Numbered from the stretch's first letter, positions 30,599 to 39,567 are shown. The stretch is DNA of 64,000 nucleotides from an uncultured Clostridia bacterium (GCA_934271235.1 CAKQQT010000015.1:1-64000); one strand, 5' to 3'. The notes: generated by a model not told the origin, from the letters alone. Program-made: numbers and translations.

Positions 30599-33343
30599 AT
30601 GGGAAGCTTGGAAAACAAGGCGAAAAATCCAAAAGCCAGACAGATAAGAATGCTGCATCTTCTGCTGAGCTGCCTTGCGCTGCTTTTGGCACTGGGGCCT
30701 GCGGCAGTGCGCGGGGAATTCTTTGGCTACGGTTCGGACTGGCTCAGTCAGCATCTGCCGCTGGCGGAAACGCTGCGCAGCGCGATGTTGGATTCCGGGA
30801 GGCTGATCCCGCTGTATCTGAACTTGGGCGGCGGCAGTTCGATCTATGACTTCGCTTATTACGGCCTGCTGCGGCCGGACGTGCTGCTCGGCTGTCTGCT
30901 TCCGCAGGTCGGGATGGAATACATTTTGGCCGGTTACAGTCTGGCGGGCATCGTGCTCGGTACGAACCTGCTGTTTTGGTGGCTGCGGCGAAAGCTGCGC
31001 GGTGAACTGAACGGAACCTATGCGGCAGCCTTTGCCGCAGTGCTGTATGCGGCCGCGCTCTGCTTCTTTCACGCGCATAACCAACTGATGTTCGTCAATT
31101 ACCTGCCGTTTCTGACCCTGACACTGATCGGCATCGACCGGCTGGCAGAGCAAGGAAAAGGTGCATGGCTCGTGACAGCCGGCTTGAGCCTGGTCTATCT
31201 TCACAGCTTCTATTACAGCATCAGCTGTCTGGCCGTCTGCGGCGTCTATGCGGCAGATCGGGTGCGGGTCATGCGCGGCGAGCACAGGCAGATCGTCGAC
31301 AGGCGCCATACAAACGAGCCGACAGGCGCCATGCGCGGCGATCATGCACATGCGCATGCATGCGATCTTCGCGGTGCTGTGGGCGGTGCGGCACGAGAAA
31401 AACGCTTTGTGCTGCGGCTTGCAGGCTGCGTTTGCCTTTCGATCGGTCTATGCGCGGTGCTCCTGCTGCCGACCGGACTGGACATCCTGTCCGGCAGCAA
31501 GGACGGCGGCACATTTGCGGCGCAGCAGCTGAAACTGTTCGATCTGTCGCTGGAGGGCATGCTGTATGCCGGATACGGGATGGGGCTGACGCTGATCAGC
31601 TTGTACTGTCTGCTGGTTTCCCTGACCGTGCGCAAGACCCGCTTCCTCGCGGCGTGCTTGCTTACAGCAGTCACGATCCCGGCAGTCAGTCTGGTACTGA
31701 ACGGCCTGCTCTATGCCAGAGGCAAGATCCTGATCCCGTTTCTGGTGCCGATGATGCTGCTCTGCGCGCAGACCTTTTGCAGGTTCTTGCAGGACCGGCA
31801 GAAACCGCTGCTTTGGGCAGGCATGCTGTGTTTGATCCCGTGGATCGCCATCTGTGTAAACAAAGGCAGGGTGTTGGCAGCCAGCTATCTGCTGCTCGAC
31901 TGGGTGCTTCTGATGGGCTGGATCCTGTGGATGCGCCGCGCGGAGCGAAAGCGAGAGGCGTTGATCGGCACTGACCCGTGCAGGAGAAAAAAGAAACAAG
32001 AGATCCGCATCGCAGTCATACTGTTGGTCCCATGCATCGCATCGTGGACGTTACAGGCAGAAGCCGGCTACGTCGACCGGACCCAGATCCGGTTCGGCAC
32101 GGTGCGGCAGGCACTCGAAAGCGCGCAGCAGATCGTCAGGCGGGAAGAAGCGGACAAGCTTCTTAACGCACGCTGGGAGATCCTCAGCGAGGGCTACACG
32201 ATGAGCAACTACGCGCCGCTGCCGCAGATGCAGCGGAGCTCGATGTATTCCTCGATGACGCAGCCAAGCTACGGCAGGTTCTTTTATGATATCGCGGGCA
32301 ATGCGATCCCCGCCCGCAACCGGGTCGCGCTGGTGCCCGGCAAAAATCCGCTGTTCAATACCTTGATGGGCGTGCGGTATGTGACAGTCAAGGCGGCGGC
32401 CGGACAAGCAGCCGGTACTGCAGCCGACGCACAAGCGCGGCCGGATACCGCAGGCAGCGCGCTGCCGCCTGGTTATGAGGTGATCTGCTGTGAAAACGGT
32501 TATGTGACCGGCAGAAATCCGGATGCTCTGCCGATCGCGTTCGGGACCGACCGTCTGCTCAGTCAAAAGGACTTTACCGAGCAGCTGCAGGCGATCTCCG
32601 CAGGGGAGCAGAGCAAGTTAGCGGAGGCACTCCATCAGGCAGCGTCTAAGACCGATGTCAAACTCGATCTGCGCGGCAATGCGGCGGGAGCGGAAAGCCG
32701 CGCGCCGCAGGAAAACCTGCAGGGGAAAGTGTTGATTTTATCCTTTGATGTCACGCAGGCGGCGGGTCGAGAGATCACCATCGATATCAACGGTATGCGC
32801 AACAAGCTGTCCGGCCGCGGCGCGCCGTACCCGAACGAAAACACGCATTTTACCTATGTTCTGGACGCGAGCGAAGCACAGGAACTGCACATTGAAAAGA
32901 ACAGCAATGAATTTGTCCTGCAAAATCTGCAGTGCCGCTTGCTGGATCTCAAAGCGATGCTGGACAGCCGCAGTATTTGGGAGCCGGATGCCGATGCCCG
33001 CGATGCGGGCAAGGGCGAGGTCTTCCGCGGCACGATCGAAATGCAGAACGCAGGATTCTTTGAAACGACCTATCCGTTCCGCGACGGTTATACTGTGACC
33101 GCGGACGGCGAAACGATCCGGCCGCGACGCACGGCGGCAGGCTTTCTGGTCATTCCGCTGCCCGAGGGCTCGCATGAGATCCGGATCGATTTCCTGCCGC
33201 CGGGTTATCGGGCAGGGTGGGCCATCAGTCTGCTGTCACTGGGGCTGTTCAGTCTGATGCTGTGCTCGGCACGGGCGCGTCAAGATCGATCGCGGTATCC
33301 GTTCCGCGGGCGTTTAACGGAGCGCAGAGGATCCGGGAGATAA
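30599..33343 (+). CDS. YfhO-family membrane glycosyltransferase-like protein
   Basis: 914 residues with more than ten membrane helices and a large extracellular C-terminal region from about residue 490. The YfhO family start is clear: GYGSDWLSQHLPLAETLR, then IPLYLNLGGGSSIYDFAYY. YfhO in Bacillus subtilis works with the lipid-linked sugar synthase CsbB to glycosylate lipoteichoic acid outside the cell, and this gene is followed by GtrA and GT2 genes of exactly that pathway type. The loop near residues 222-265 is an unusual insertion (RGEHRQIVDRRHTNEP, HAHAHA) built from short DNA duplications. The substrate here is unknown. Confidence 0.85.
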   Translation: MGSLENKAKNPKARQIRMLHLLLSCLALLLALGPAAVRGEFFGYGSDWLSQHLPLAETLRSAMLDSGRLIPLYLNLGGGSSIYDFAYYGLLRPDVLLGCLLPQVGMEYILAGYSLAGIVLGTNLLFWWLRRKLRGELNGTYAAAFAAVLYAAALCFFHAHNQLMFVNYLPFLTLTLIGIDRLAEQGKGAWLVTAGLSLVYLHSFYYSISCLAVCGVYAADRVRVMRGEHRQIVDRRHTNEPTGAMRGDHAHAHACDLRGAVGGAAREKRFVLRLAGCVCLSIGLCAVLLLPTGLDILSGSKDGGTFAAQQLKLFDLSLEGMLYAGYGMGLTLISLYCLLVSLTVRKTRFLAACLLTAVTIPAVSLVLNGLLYARGKILIPFLVPMMLLCAQTFCRFLQDRQKPLLWAGMLCLIPWIAICVNKGRVLAASYLLLDWVLLMGWILWMRRAERKREALIGTDPCRRKKKQEIRIAVILLVPCIASWTLQAEAGYVDRTQIRFGTVRQALESAQQIVRREEADKLLNARWEILSEGYTMSNYAPLPQMQRSSMYSSMTQPSYGRFFYDIAGNAIPARNRVALVPGKNPLFNTLMGVRYVTVKAAAGQAAGTAADAQARPDTAGSALPPGYEVICCENGYVTGRNPDALPIAFGTDRLLSQKDFTEQLQAISAGEQSKLAEALHQAASKTDVKLDLRGNAAGAESRAPQENLQGKVLILSFDVTQAAGREITIDINGMRNKLSGRGAPYPNENTHFTYVLDASEAQELHIEKNSNEFVLQNLQCRLLDLKAMLDSRSIWEPDADARDAGKGEVFRGTIEMQNAGFFETTYPFRDGYTVTADGETIRPRRTAAGFLVIPLPEGSHEIRIDFLPPGYRAGWAISLLSLGLFSLMLCSARARQDRSRYPFRGRLTERRGSGR

Positions 33344-33358
33344 GGAGGAAAAAACAAG

Positions 33359-33766
33359 ATGAAGCGATATGCACAACTGATCAAGTACGGGATCACCGGG
33401 GTACTGACGACGGGCGTCAACTACACGCTTTACTTTGCGTTGACGGCCGCTGCCGGCAAAGAGGCTCTGGGCGGACGGTTCTACCTGCTTGCCAATGCGG
33501 CAGCGTGGCTGGGAGCGGTGATCTTTTCTTACGCGGTGAACCGGAACCTTGTCTTCGGATCCCAGAAAAATATCCGACAGGAATTCCTGCAGTTTGCGGG
33601 ACTGCGGCTGGCGACCCTGGCGGTCGAGGAACTGCTGCTGTATCTTTTGGTGGAGCTGTTGTTGGGGGCCGCCGGTCTGTTTTCGAAGCTGGCGGTCAGC
33701 GTGATCACCGTCATCGCGAATTACGCAGCCTGCAAGTGCAGCATTTTCGCGCAGAAAGGCGCATGA
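33359..33766 (+). CDS. GtrA-family flippase-like membrane protein
   Basis: 135 residues with four membrane helices. The opening LIKYGITGVLTTGVNYTLYF and the second-half FSYAVNRNLVF motif are diagnostic of GtrA/GtcA proteins, which help to move or present undecaprenyl-phosphate-linked sugars at the membrane. AAGGAGG precedes the ATG, 15 bp after the yfhO-like gene. It is flanked by the two enzymes it would serve. Confidence 0.93.
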   Translation: MKRYAQLIKYGITGVLTTGVNYTLYFALTAAAGKEALGGRFYLLANAAAWLGAVIFSYAVNRNLVFGSQKNIRQEFLQFAGLRLATLAVEELLLYLLVELLLGAAGLFSKLAVSVITVIANYAACKCSIFAQKGA

Positions 33767-33801
33767 AAGGTGCATGAGGCGGAAAGGGGAAAAACGAAAT
33801 C

Positions 33802-34785
33802 ATGGAGATCCGGAAACAGGAAATAAAAGAAGAAAGAAGAACAGGAAAAACAGACAAGCTCAGCATCATCGTGCCGTGCTATAACGAAGAAGCCTGCGTG
33901 GAGACGTTTTACGCGGAGACCGCAGCGGCGCTGGAAGAACTGAGAAAGAAAGACACGATCCGTTATGAGATCCTTTTTGTCGATGACGGCAGTCGGGACA
34001 GTACGCTGAAACGGCTGCGGGAATTGGCGGAAGCGCATCCGGACGAGCCGGCACAGGTACGGTATCTTTCCTTTTCGCGAAACTTCGGCAAAGAAGCCGC
34101 GATGCTCGCCGGACTGCGAGAAGCGACCGGAGACTATCTGGTGCTGATGGATGCCGACCTGCAGCACCCGCCGGCCCTGCTGCCCAAAATGTACCGCATC
34201 CTGCGTGACAGCGGCGGCGCCTGGGACCTGTGCGGCGGGCGCCGCCGCGGCCGCGCGGGCGAAAGTAAGATCCGCGCTTGTCTGTCACGCAGCTTTTATC
34301 AGGTATGGAACCGGCTCACCGGAATGGAAGCTGCCAGCGGAGAGGGGGATTTCCGCATGATGCGGCGCTGTGTGGCTGACGCGATCCTGCAGCTGGGGGA
34401 ATACAACCGTTATACGAAAGGCATCTTTGCTTATGTCGGTTTTCGGACGACCTGGATCGAGTGCGAAGACATCGCGCGCAGCGCCGGAGAGAGCAAGTGG
34501 AACCTCCGCAGTCTGCTGCGCTATGCAGCGCAAGGTATCTTCGCGTTTTCCGACGCGCCGCTCAAAATCGCCGGACCGCTCGGCACCGGACTGCTTTTCC
34601 TAAGCCTGTTGACCCTGCTGCTGCCGCAGACGCGGAGTCTGACGACCTTCCTGTTGCTGTTCTTGGCAGGCGTGCAGTTGCTGACCCTGCAAGCCATCGG
34701 CTCCTATCTGGCGAAAGCCTACTGGGAGCTGAAAGGCCGGCCGCTGTATTTTATCCGGGAACGCAGCGCGCGGGCCGCCGAGTGA
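33802..34785 (+). CDS. GT2 family glycosyltransferase, undecaprenyl-phosphate sugar synthase type
   Basis: 327 residues. GT-A fold motifs: LSIIVPCYNEE (about 21-31), ILFVDDGSRDSTL (about 60-72), FSRNFGKEAAMLAGL, LMDADLQHPP (the DXD-like metal site, about 115-124) and GEGDFRMMRR. Two C-terminal membrane helices (near 255-300) anchor it. This is the DPMS/GtrB/CsbB subgroup that transfers a sugar from a nucleotide donor to undecaprenyl phosphate on the cytoplasmic side. Together with GtrA and YfhO it makes a three-component surface glycosylation route. The 3' end is followed at once by a MITE-like repeat. Confidence 0.92.
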   Translation: MEIRKQEIKEERRTGKTDKLSIIVPCYNEEACVETFYAETAAALEELRKKDTIRYEILFVDDGSRDSTLKRLRELAEAHPDEPAQVRYLSFSRNFGKEAAMLAGLREATGDYLVLMDADLQHPPALLPKMYRILRDSGGAWDLCGGRRRGRAGESKIRACLSRSFYQVWNRLTGMEAASGEGDFRMMRRCVADAILQLGEYNRYTKGIFAYVGFRTTWIECEDIARSAGESKWNLRSLLRYAAQGIFAFSDAPLKIAGPLGTGLLFLSLLTLLLPQTRSLTTFLLLFLAGVQLLTLQAIGSYLAKAYWELKGRPLYFIRERSARAAE

Positions 34786-34796
34786 AACAGGTCTTT

Positions 34797-35056
34797 GCTG
34801 CATAGAACTAGATCTAAATCGCGATTTGAGCCGAAAAAAAGTATCATGCGGAGAAAAAAAGAAGAGAGTACGGCGGCATTGCCATGGGCGGGTGCGCGAA
34901 AATTCTCGAAAATGCTCGAAGAATGTCGAAATATGTAAAAAACGGGAGGACGGATCGGACTGCAAAGGCAGATAAGACGAGAAACCTGAGGGCGGAAGCA
35001 CTGTGGCATGCTTTTTTTTGACGAAAAACGCAAAAAGATAGCAGTCGTATGCATAA
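34797..35056. repeat. MITE-like element, family 1, copy 2
   Basis: 260 bp homologous to 337-596. Left end GCTGCATAGAACT (34797-34809) is the exact reverse complement of the right end of copy 1. Its own right end AGTCGTATGCAT (35043-35054) is more diverged. AAATCGCGATTT near the left end is a perfect 12-bp palindrome. It lies between the tail-to-tail ends of the GT2 and ANTAR genes. Nothing else is seen in 35057-35138. Confidence 0.65.
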
Positions 35057-35138
35057 ATTTTTTTTGGCATGTCGGAATGTTTGTTCGAAAGAAAGCTTGC
35101 GTTCTGCTGCGCAAGAGCGGCAAGAAAGACTCTAGGGA

Positions 35139-35720
35139 TCAGCGATAAGCGGAAAGGATCTTTTCCGCGACGGCGCGGCGGGAAATGCAGCGATCCATCG
35201 CTTGCTTTTCGATATAGCGATGCGCCTCGGCTTCACTCATGCGGAGCTGGTCGATCAGGACCCCTTTGGCACGGCTGATGATGCGGAGCTCTTCGATCTT
35301 TGCGGAGAGCTCCGCTTTTTCGTCTTCCGCGCGGTTCAGTCGCTCCAGCGTTGCGCGCAGCAGCAGAAGCGACTGCAGGATCATGTCTTTGGAAAGCGGT
35401 TTTGCGAGTGTGAGAATGCCATAAGGAGAAAGTTTGGTACTGACTTCGGTGTAATGATCCGCTTTCACAAAGACCAGCACGCCGCGGCTGCCGTCCGCGC
35501 AGACTTCCGCGGCCAGATGCAGCCCGGACTCATCCGGAAGCGGCGTGTTGATGATGACGATGTCAAAAGACTCGGTATTCAGACAATGCCTCGCCGCCTC
35601 GGCGGTTTCAAGCGCCTTGACGGGACCGAGGGAGCTGTCGGAAAGAAGGGAAAGCAGAGAGGTGTTTAATTTTGTTGAAGATGATAGTAGAAGAATCTTG
35701 TACTTGCGGTTAAAAGTCAT
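35139..35720 (-). CDS. ANTAR-domain RNA-binding response regulator with a degenerate receiver
   Basis: 193 residues, starting behind GGAGGG. Residues 1-115 form a receiver-like domain, but the usual phosphoacceptor position reads VIINTPLP, with Asn where Asp is expected, so phosphorylation is doubtful. A coiled coil follows (LERLNRAEDEKAELSAKIEEL), then the ANTAR domain (ISRAKGVLIDQLRMSEAEAHRYIEKQAMDRCISRRAVAEKIL). ANTAR proteins bind paired hexaloop hairpins and prevent termination in leaders of nitrogen genes. It is the last gene of the glutamate synthase operon and probably controls that operon or the divergent glnN. Confidence 0.9.
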   Translation of the reverse strand: MTFNRKYKILLLSSSTKLNTSLLSLLSDSSLGPVKALETAEAARHCLNTESFDIVIINTPLPDESGLHLAAEVCADGSRGVLVFVKADHYTEVSTKLSPYGILTLAKPLSKDMILQSLLLLRATLERLNRAEDEKAELSAKIEELRIISRAKGVLIDQLRMSEAEAHRYIEKQAMDRCISRRAVAEKILSAYR

Positions 35721-35781
35721 TCTTTCCCTCCTTTCCGGCAGCTCTTGCATGGCCTGTGGATCAATTAAAAGAAAAGCTGTG

Positions 35782-36504
35782 TCAGTTCGCGACATACAGC
35801 TGCCGATACGGATTCTTGCTGTCCGACGTGATGACAGTGTAAGGATCGGCCAGCAGCGCTTCGGCATCATAGCCGAAGAGCGCGCAGAATTTCACGATGA
35901 TCGGACGAAGTTCCGCGAGATCCTCCGCGTCTGCCGCGCGGGAAGTCGTCTGCCGCGGAAAGACGATGCCGGAAAGGTCTCCGCGAAAGATCATTTTGCC
36001 GCCGTGCATGCCGGTGCAGGGGAAAAATCCCGAGATCGGCTTGCCGTCCGTATGCAGGCCCAAGACCAGGATGGTCCCGCCTGCCTGGTATTCACCGGCG
36101 AAACTGCCGACCCGGCCGCCGATGACTAAGACCGGCTGTTTGGTCTCGTAGGCTTTCATATGAACGCCGGCACGGTAACCGGCATTGCCTTTGATGTAGA
36201 TCTCACCACCGCGCATCGCATAGCCGACTGCATCGCCGACATTGCCGAAAACGGCGATATGTCCGTCGTTCATGGTATCGCCGACGGCATCCTGCGCGTT
36301 GCCGCGGACTGTGATCCGCGCGCCCTCCAGATAAGCGCCCAGCGCGTTTCCGGGAGTTCCGTCAATGGTAACCGCGTGGCTGTCAAGGCCGGCGGCCAAA
36401 AAACGCTGTCCCAGACAACCAGTGATCAGGCAGTCATCCTGCGCGGATTTCAGTTTTGCGTTCAGTGTGCGATAATCTAACGTATCTGCTTGTATCTGCA
36501 GCAT
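35782..36504 (-). CDS. Glutamate synthase GXGXG (alpha-subunit domain 3) subunit
   Basis: 240 residues. A right-handed beta-helix made of repeating G-x-x-G-x-x-x-G turns (GTPGNALGAYLEGARITVRG, GNVGDAVGYAMRGGEIYIKG) is the C-terminal domain of glutamate synthase large subunits encoded as a separate protein. It acts as a structural spacer joining the amidotransferase and FMN domains. The ATG at 36504 has AGGAGG upstream. It is third in a minus-strand operon with the amidotransferase and FMN/Fe-S subunits. Confidence 0.9.
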   Translation of the reverse strand: MLQIQADTLDYRTLNAKLKSAQDDCLITGCLGQRFLAAGLDSHAVTIDGTPGNALGAYLEGARITVRGNAQDAVGDTMNDGHIAVFGNVGDAVGYAMRGGEIYIKGNAGYRAGVHMKAYETKQPVLVIGGRVGSFAGEYQAGGTILVLGLHTDGKPISGFFPCTGMHGGKMIFRGDLSGIVFPRQTTSRAADAEDLAELRPIIVKFCALFGYDAEALLADPYTVITSDSKNPYRQLYVAN

Positions 36505-36563
36505 AGCTTGTGCCTCCTGTTTTTGATTCTGCAAAGGCTGCGGCGCCTTGGCCCGGCGGCCTC

Positions 36564-38069
36564 TTATTCTCCGGCGTGGCGGATCCCGAGAATATCCAGT
36601 TCCTTCTGTGTCATACCGATGCCGCGGAGCATGGCGCGGTTGCCGCGCAGCGCTTCAATGGAGTTGATACCCATGCCGCCCATGAATTCTTTGATTTCAT
36701 GCTGCCAGGCGGTCAGAAGATTGATCAGCCTTTGGGCGCCGACATCCGGGTCCAAGCGCGCGACCAGATCCGGCCGCTGTGTCGCGATCCCCCAGCTGCA
36801 TTTGCCGCTTTGGCAGGTGCGGCAGAGATGGCAGCCCATGGCCAGCAGGGCGGCTGTCGCGATGTAACAAGCGTCCGCGCCGAGCGCGATCGCTTTGATC
36901 ACATCCGCCGACGAACGGATGCTGCCGCCGGCGAGGATCGAAACCCGGTTGCGGATCCCTTCATCCCGCAGCCGCTGATCTACAGCGGCCAGAGCGACTT
37001 CGACCGGGATGCCGACGTTATCGCGGATCCGCGTCGGCGCGGCTCCGGTACCGCCCCGAAAACCGTCGATCGCGATGATATCCGCGCCGCTGCGGGCGAT
37101 ACCGCTGGCGATGGCCGCGATATTGTGGACCGCGGCGACTTTGACGATGACCGGCTTCCGGTAGCCGGTGACTTCCTTGATGGAATATACCAGCTGCCGC
37201 AGGTCTTCAATCGAATAAATATCGTGATGCGGAGCGGGCGAAATGGCGTCGGAGCCTTCCGGTACCATGCGGGTCCGGGAAACGTCACCGACCATCTTCA
37301 TGCCCGGAAGATGACCGCCGATCCCGGGCTTCGCGCCCTGACCCATCTTGATCTCCACGGCGGCTCCCGCGTTCAGATACGCCGCATGGACGCCGAAGCG
37401 GCCGGAAGCGACCTGAACGATGGTATGCGGACCGTAGCGGTAAAAATCTTCATGCAGGCCGCCTTCCCCGGTATTGTAGCAGATGCCGAGCGCTTCCGCG
37501 GCCCTGGCAAGACTGGCGTGCGCGTTGTAGCTGATGGAACCGTAACTCATGGCCGAAAACAAGATCGGCATGGAAAGCTCCAGCTGCGGAGGCAGCTCTG
37601 TGCAGAGCGTTCCGTCCGCATTGCGGTTTATAGAAGAGGGTTTCTTACCGAGGAACACCTTGGTTTCCATCGGCTCCCGGAGCGGATCGATGGAGGGATT
37701 GGTGACCTGTGACGCGTTGATGAGGATCCGATCCCAGTATACGGGATAGGATTCCGGGCTGCCCATAGAGGAAAGGAGTACGCCGCTGCTGGAAGCCTGC
37801 TTGTAGATCTCTTCGATCGATTTCTGCTTCCAGTTGGCGTTTTCTCGGAAAGTGCAATCGGTCTTTCGGATTTTCAGTGCATGGGCAGGACAAAAGGAAA
37901 CACAGCGCAGACAGTCCACGCAATGAGCTTCGAAGCTCTGCATTTTTCCGCTTTGCTCATCATAAAGATGAACGCCGTTCGGACATTGTGTCTGACAGAT
38001 CCGGCAGCTTGTGCAGCGGTATGGATCGCGGACAACTTCGTATTCCGGGAAAATATAATCAATGGCCAT
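36564..38069 (-). CDS. Glutamate synthase FMN-binding subunit with N-terminal ferredoxin domain
   Basis: 501 residues. Residues 15-70 carry two 4Fe-4S clusters (CTSCRICQTQCPNG and CVDCLRCVSFCPAHAL). The rest is the glutamate synthase central/FMN TIM barrel: SAMSYGSISYNAH, YNTGEGGLHEDFY, GAKPGIGGHLPG, SPAPHHDIYSIEDL, DGFRGGTGAAPT and the cysteine cluster CHLCRTCQSGKCSWGIAT for a further Fe-S centre. It reduces 2-oxoglutarate plus ammonia from glutamine to glutamate, here probably with ferredoxin-type electrons as no NADPH subunit is adjacent. Its start overlaps the upstream stop (TGATG). Confidence 0.93.
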   Translation of the reverse strand: MAIDYIFPEYEVVRDPYRCTSCRICQTQCPNGVHLYDEQSGKMQSFEAHCVDCLRCVSFCPAHALKIRKTDCTFRENANWKQKSIEEIYKQASSSGVLLSSMGSPESYPVYWDRILINASQVTNPSIDPLREPMETKVFLGKKPSSINRNADGTLCTELPPQLELSMPILFSAMSYGSISYNAHASLARAAEALGICYNTGEGGLHEDFYRYGPHTIVQVASGRFGVHAAYLNAGAAVEIKMGQGAKPGIGGHLPGMKMVGDVSRTRMVPEGSDAISPAPHHDIYSIEDLRQLVYSIKEVTGYRKPVIVKVAAVHNIAAIASGIARSGADIIAIDGFRGGTGAAPTRIRDNVGIPVEVALAAVDQRLRDEGIRNRVSILAGGSIRSSADVIKAIALGADACYIATAALLAMGCHLCRTCQSGKCSWGIATQRPDLVARLDPDVGAQRLINLLTAWQHEIKEFMGGMGINSIEALRGNRAMLRGIGMTQKELDILGIRHAGE

Positions 38070-39160
38070 CAGTAAGCACCCTCTTTCACATGAACGATCA
38101 CCGGCTCGCCGCCCATCGGCGCGTAAACATCTTCCGCATCCGGCTCCATGACACGGATCGCGGCTTCCTCGCTGGCGATTAGCACCTTATCGTCTTTGGA
38201 GGCGACCACCATGGATCGCAGTTTCAGCCGGTCATTGAGCGCCATCAGCCCCCCCTCGAAACCAAGGATGATCGAAAACGGCCCGGTGATCAAAAGACTC
38301 GGATAAACCTTGCGCAGATAAGCCAGCTGGTCAGCTTCCGCCGTGTCCTTCTGCGCGATCGTGCTCCAGAACGGAGCCGCGATGACGGAAGCGGTCTCCT
38401 TCAAGCTGAGACCTTGCCTGCGGAGAAGATAGTCCATCATGTAGGTGATGACTTCGGTATCGGTCTGCAGATTGCATTTGTAACCGAACATCTCCATATA
38501 TCTGCGGTTGGCGTCGTAGGAAGAGATCTCCCCATTGTGCACGACGGAGTAATCCAGCAGCGCGAACGGATGCGCGCCTCCCCACCAGCCCGGCGTATTG
38601 GTCGGGTAACGGCCGTGCGCCGTCCAGGAATAGGCTTCGTATTCGTCCAGACGGTAAAAGCGTCCGACATCTTCAGGGTAACCGACGGCTTTGAAAGCGC
38701 CCATGTTTTTCCCGCAGGAAAAGATGTGTGCGCCCTTTTGTGTGCTGTTGATCCGCATCACGGTCCGAACGGTCAGTTCCTTTTCCTCCAGCTGCTGCCG
38801 CTGCAGGACCGAAGCAAGCGGCGCCGCGAAATAACGCCAGATAAGCGGGATATCCGTGATCTCTTCGATGATCCGGATCGGCATGGCTTCTGCCTCAAAG
38901 ATTTCAAAGCTTTCTTTTAAGGTTTTCTCAAAGGCATGCCTTGCGTCCTCGTCATCGAAAAAAAGATGAAAGGCGTACAAGTCCGTGTGTTCCGGATAAA
39001 TGCCGTAGCCGGCAAAGCCTCCGCCCAGACCGTTGGAACGGTCATGCATGGGGACCATGCTCTGTATGATCTTTTCACCTGTCATGCGAGATCCCTCTTT
39101 GGAGATCATGGCCGAAATGGCGCATCCGGATGGAATCCGTATCTGACCTTCTTTTTTCAT
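38069..39160 (-). CDS. Glutamate synthase glutamine amidotransferase (class II) subunit
   Basis: 363 residues. Cys13 (SGCAISAM) is the likely N-terminal nucleophile after removal of a 12-residue leader. Class II motifs follow: GGGFAGYGIYPEH, the RYPTNTPGWWGGAHPF block, SVVHNGEISSYDANRRYME and QTDTEVITYMMDYLL. It hydrolyses glutamine and passes ammonia to the FMN subunit. It is the first gene of a four-gene operon (amidotransferase, FMN/Fe-S, GXGXG, ANTAR) and diverges from glnN. The leader contains an attenuator-like hairpin. Confidence 0.92.
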   Translation of the reverse strand: MKKEGQIRIPSGCAISAMISKEGSRMTGEKIIQSMVPMHDRSNGLGGGFAGYGIYPEHTDLYAFHLFFDDEDARHAFEKTLKESFEIFEAEAMPIRIIEEITDIPLIWRYFAAPLASVLQRQQLEEKELTVRTVMRINSTQKGAHIFSCGKNMGAFKAVGYPEDVGRFYRLDEYEAYSWTAHGRYPTNTPGWWGGAHPFALLDYSVVHNGEISSYDANRRYMEMFGYKCNLQTDTEVITYMMDYLLRRQGLSLKETASVIAAPFWSTIAQKDTAEADQLAYLRKVYPSLLITGPFSIILGFEGGLMALNDRLKLRSMVVASKDDKVLIASEEAAIRVMEPDAEDVYAPMGGEPVIVHVKEGAY

Positions 39161-39255
39161 TGCCCGCTATCCTTTCTGCTCTGTCGTCTGATCTATTATA
39201 TAGTAGGGAAGTTTCGAAGAACCCCTGCGGGGATGCTCCGAACCTGCAGTACCAA

Positions 39256-39318
39256 AGAAAAAAGAGAAAGGTGTCCACGGTCGGCAGGGAGAAGAAGCTG
39301 CCGAAAATGAACGCCTTT
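39256..39318 (-). promoter_or_regulatory. Attenuator-like hairpin in the glutamate synthase operon leader
   Basis: On the minus strand AAAGG (39318-39314) pairs with CCTTT (39271-39267) outside an inner stem TCGGCAG/CTGCCGA, followed by CTCTTTTTTC. Upstream in the same leader are two 4-bp hairpins with 6-nt loops (39372-39359 CGGC-GGTACT-GCCG and 39349-39336 CCGA-GCGGGA-TCGG). Two hexaloop hairpins before a terminator is the plan of ANTAR targets, but the loops lack the A1/G4 consensus. Confidence 0.4.
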
Positions 39319-39414
39319 GCTCACTTTGGAATGGTCCGATCCCGCTCGGCAGACTGCCCGGCAGTACCGCCGCACTTTCACGCGTTATCAGGCCGTGGTT
39401 TGAATTATGAGAGA

Positions 39415-39443
39415 AGTATAGCACTGCTTTTTTCGCTTGTCAA
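39415..39443 (-). promoter_or_regulatory. Consensus promoter of the glutamate synthase operon
   Basis: Minus strand TTGACA (39443-39438), 17-bp spacer, TATACT (39420-39415). It leaves a leader of about 250 nt. Confidence 0.8.
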
Positions 39444-39518
39444 TAGAAATTTGTGTATACATAACAAAAAATATTGAAAATTTTTAGAAAAAATCATGAA
39501 AAAATTTGCAAAAAGTAC

Positions 39519-39547
39519 TTGACTTCGTACAAGATCCGGTGTATCAT
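39519..39547 (+). promoter_or_regulatory. Promoter of glnN
   Basis: TTGACT (39519-39524), 17-bp spacer, TATCAT (39542-39547). Transcription would begin near 39554, giving a leader of about 155 nt. Confidence 0.7.
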
Positions 39548-39567
39548 CACAGCATACCAAGGCAATG

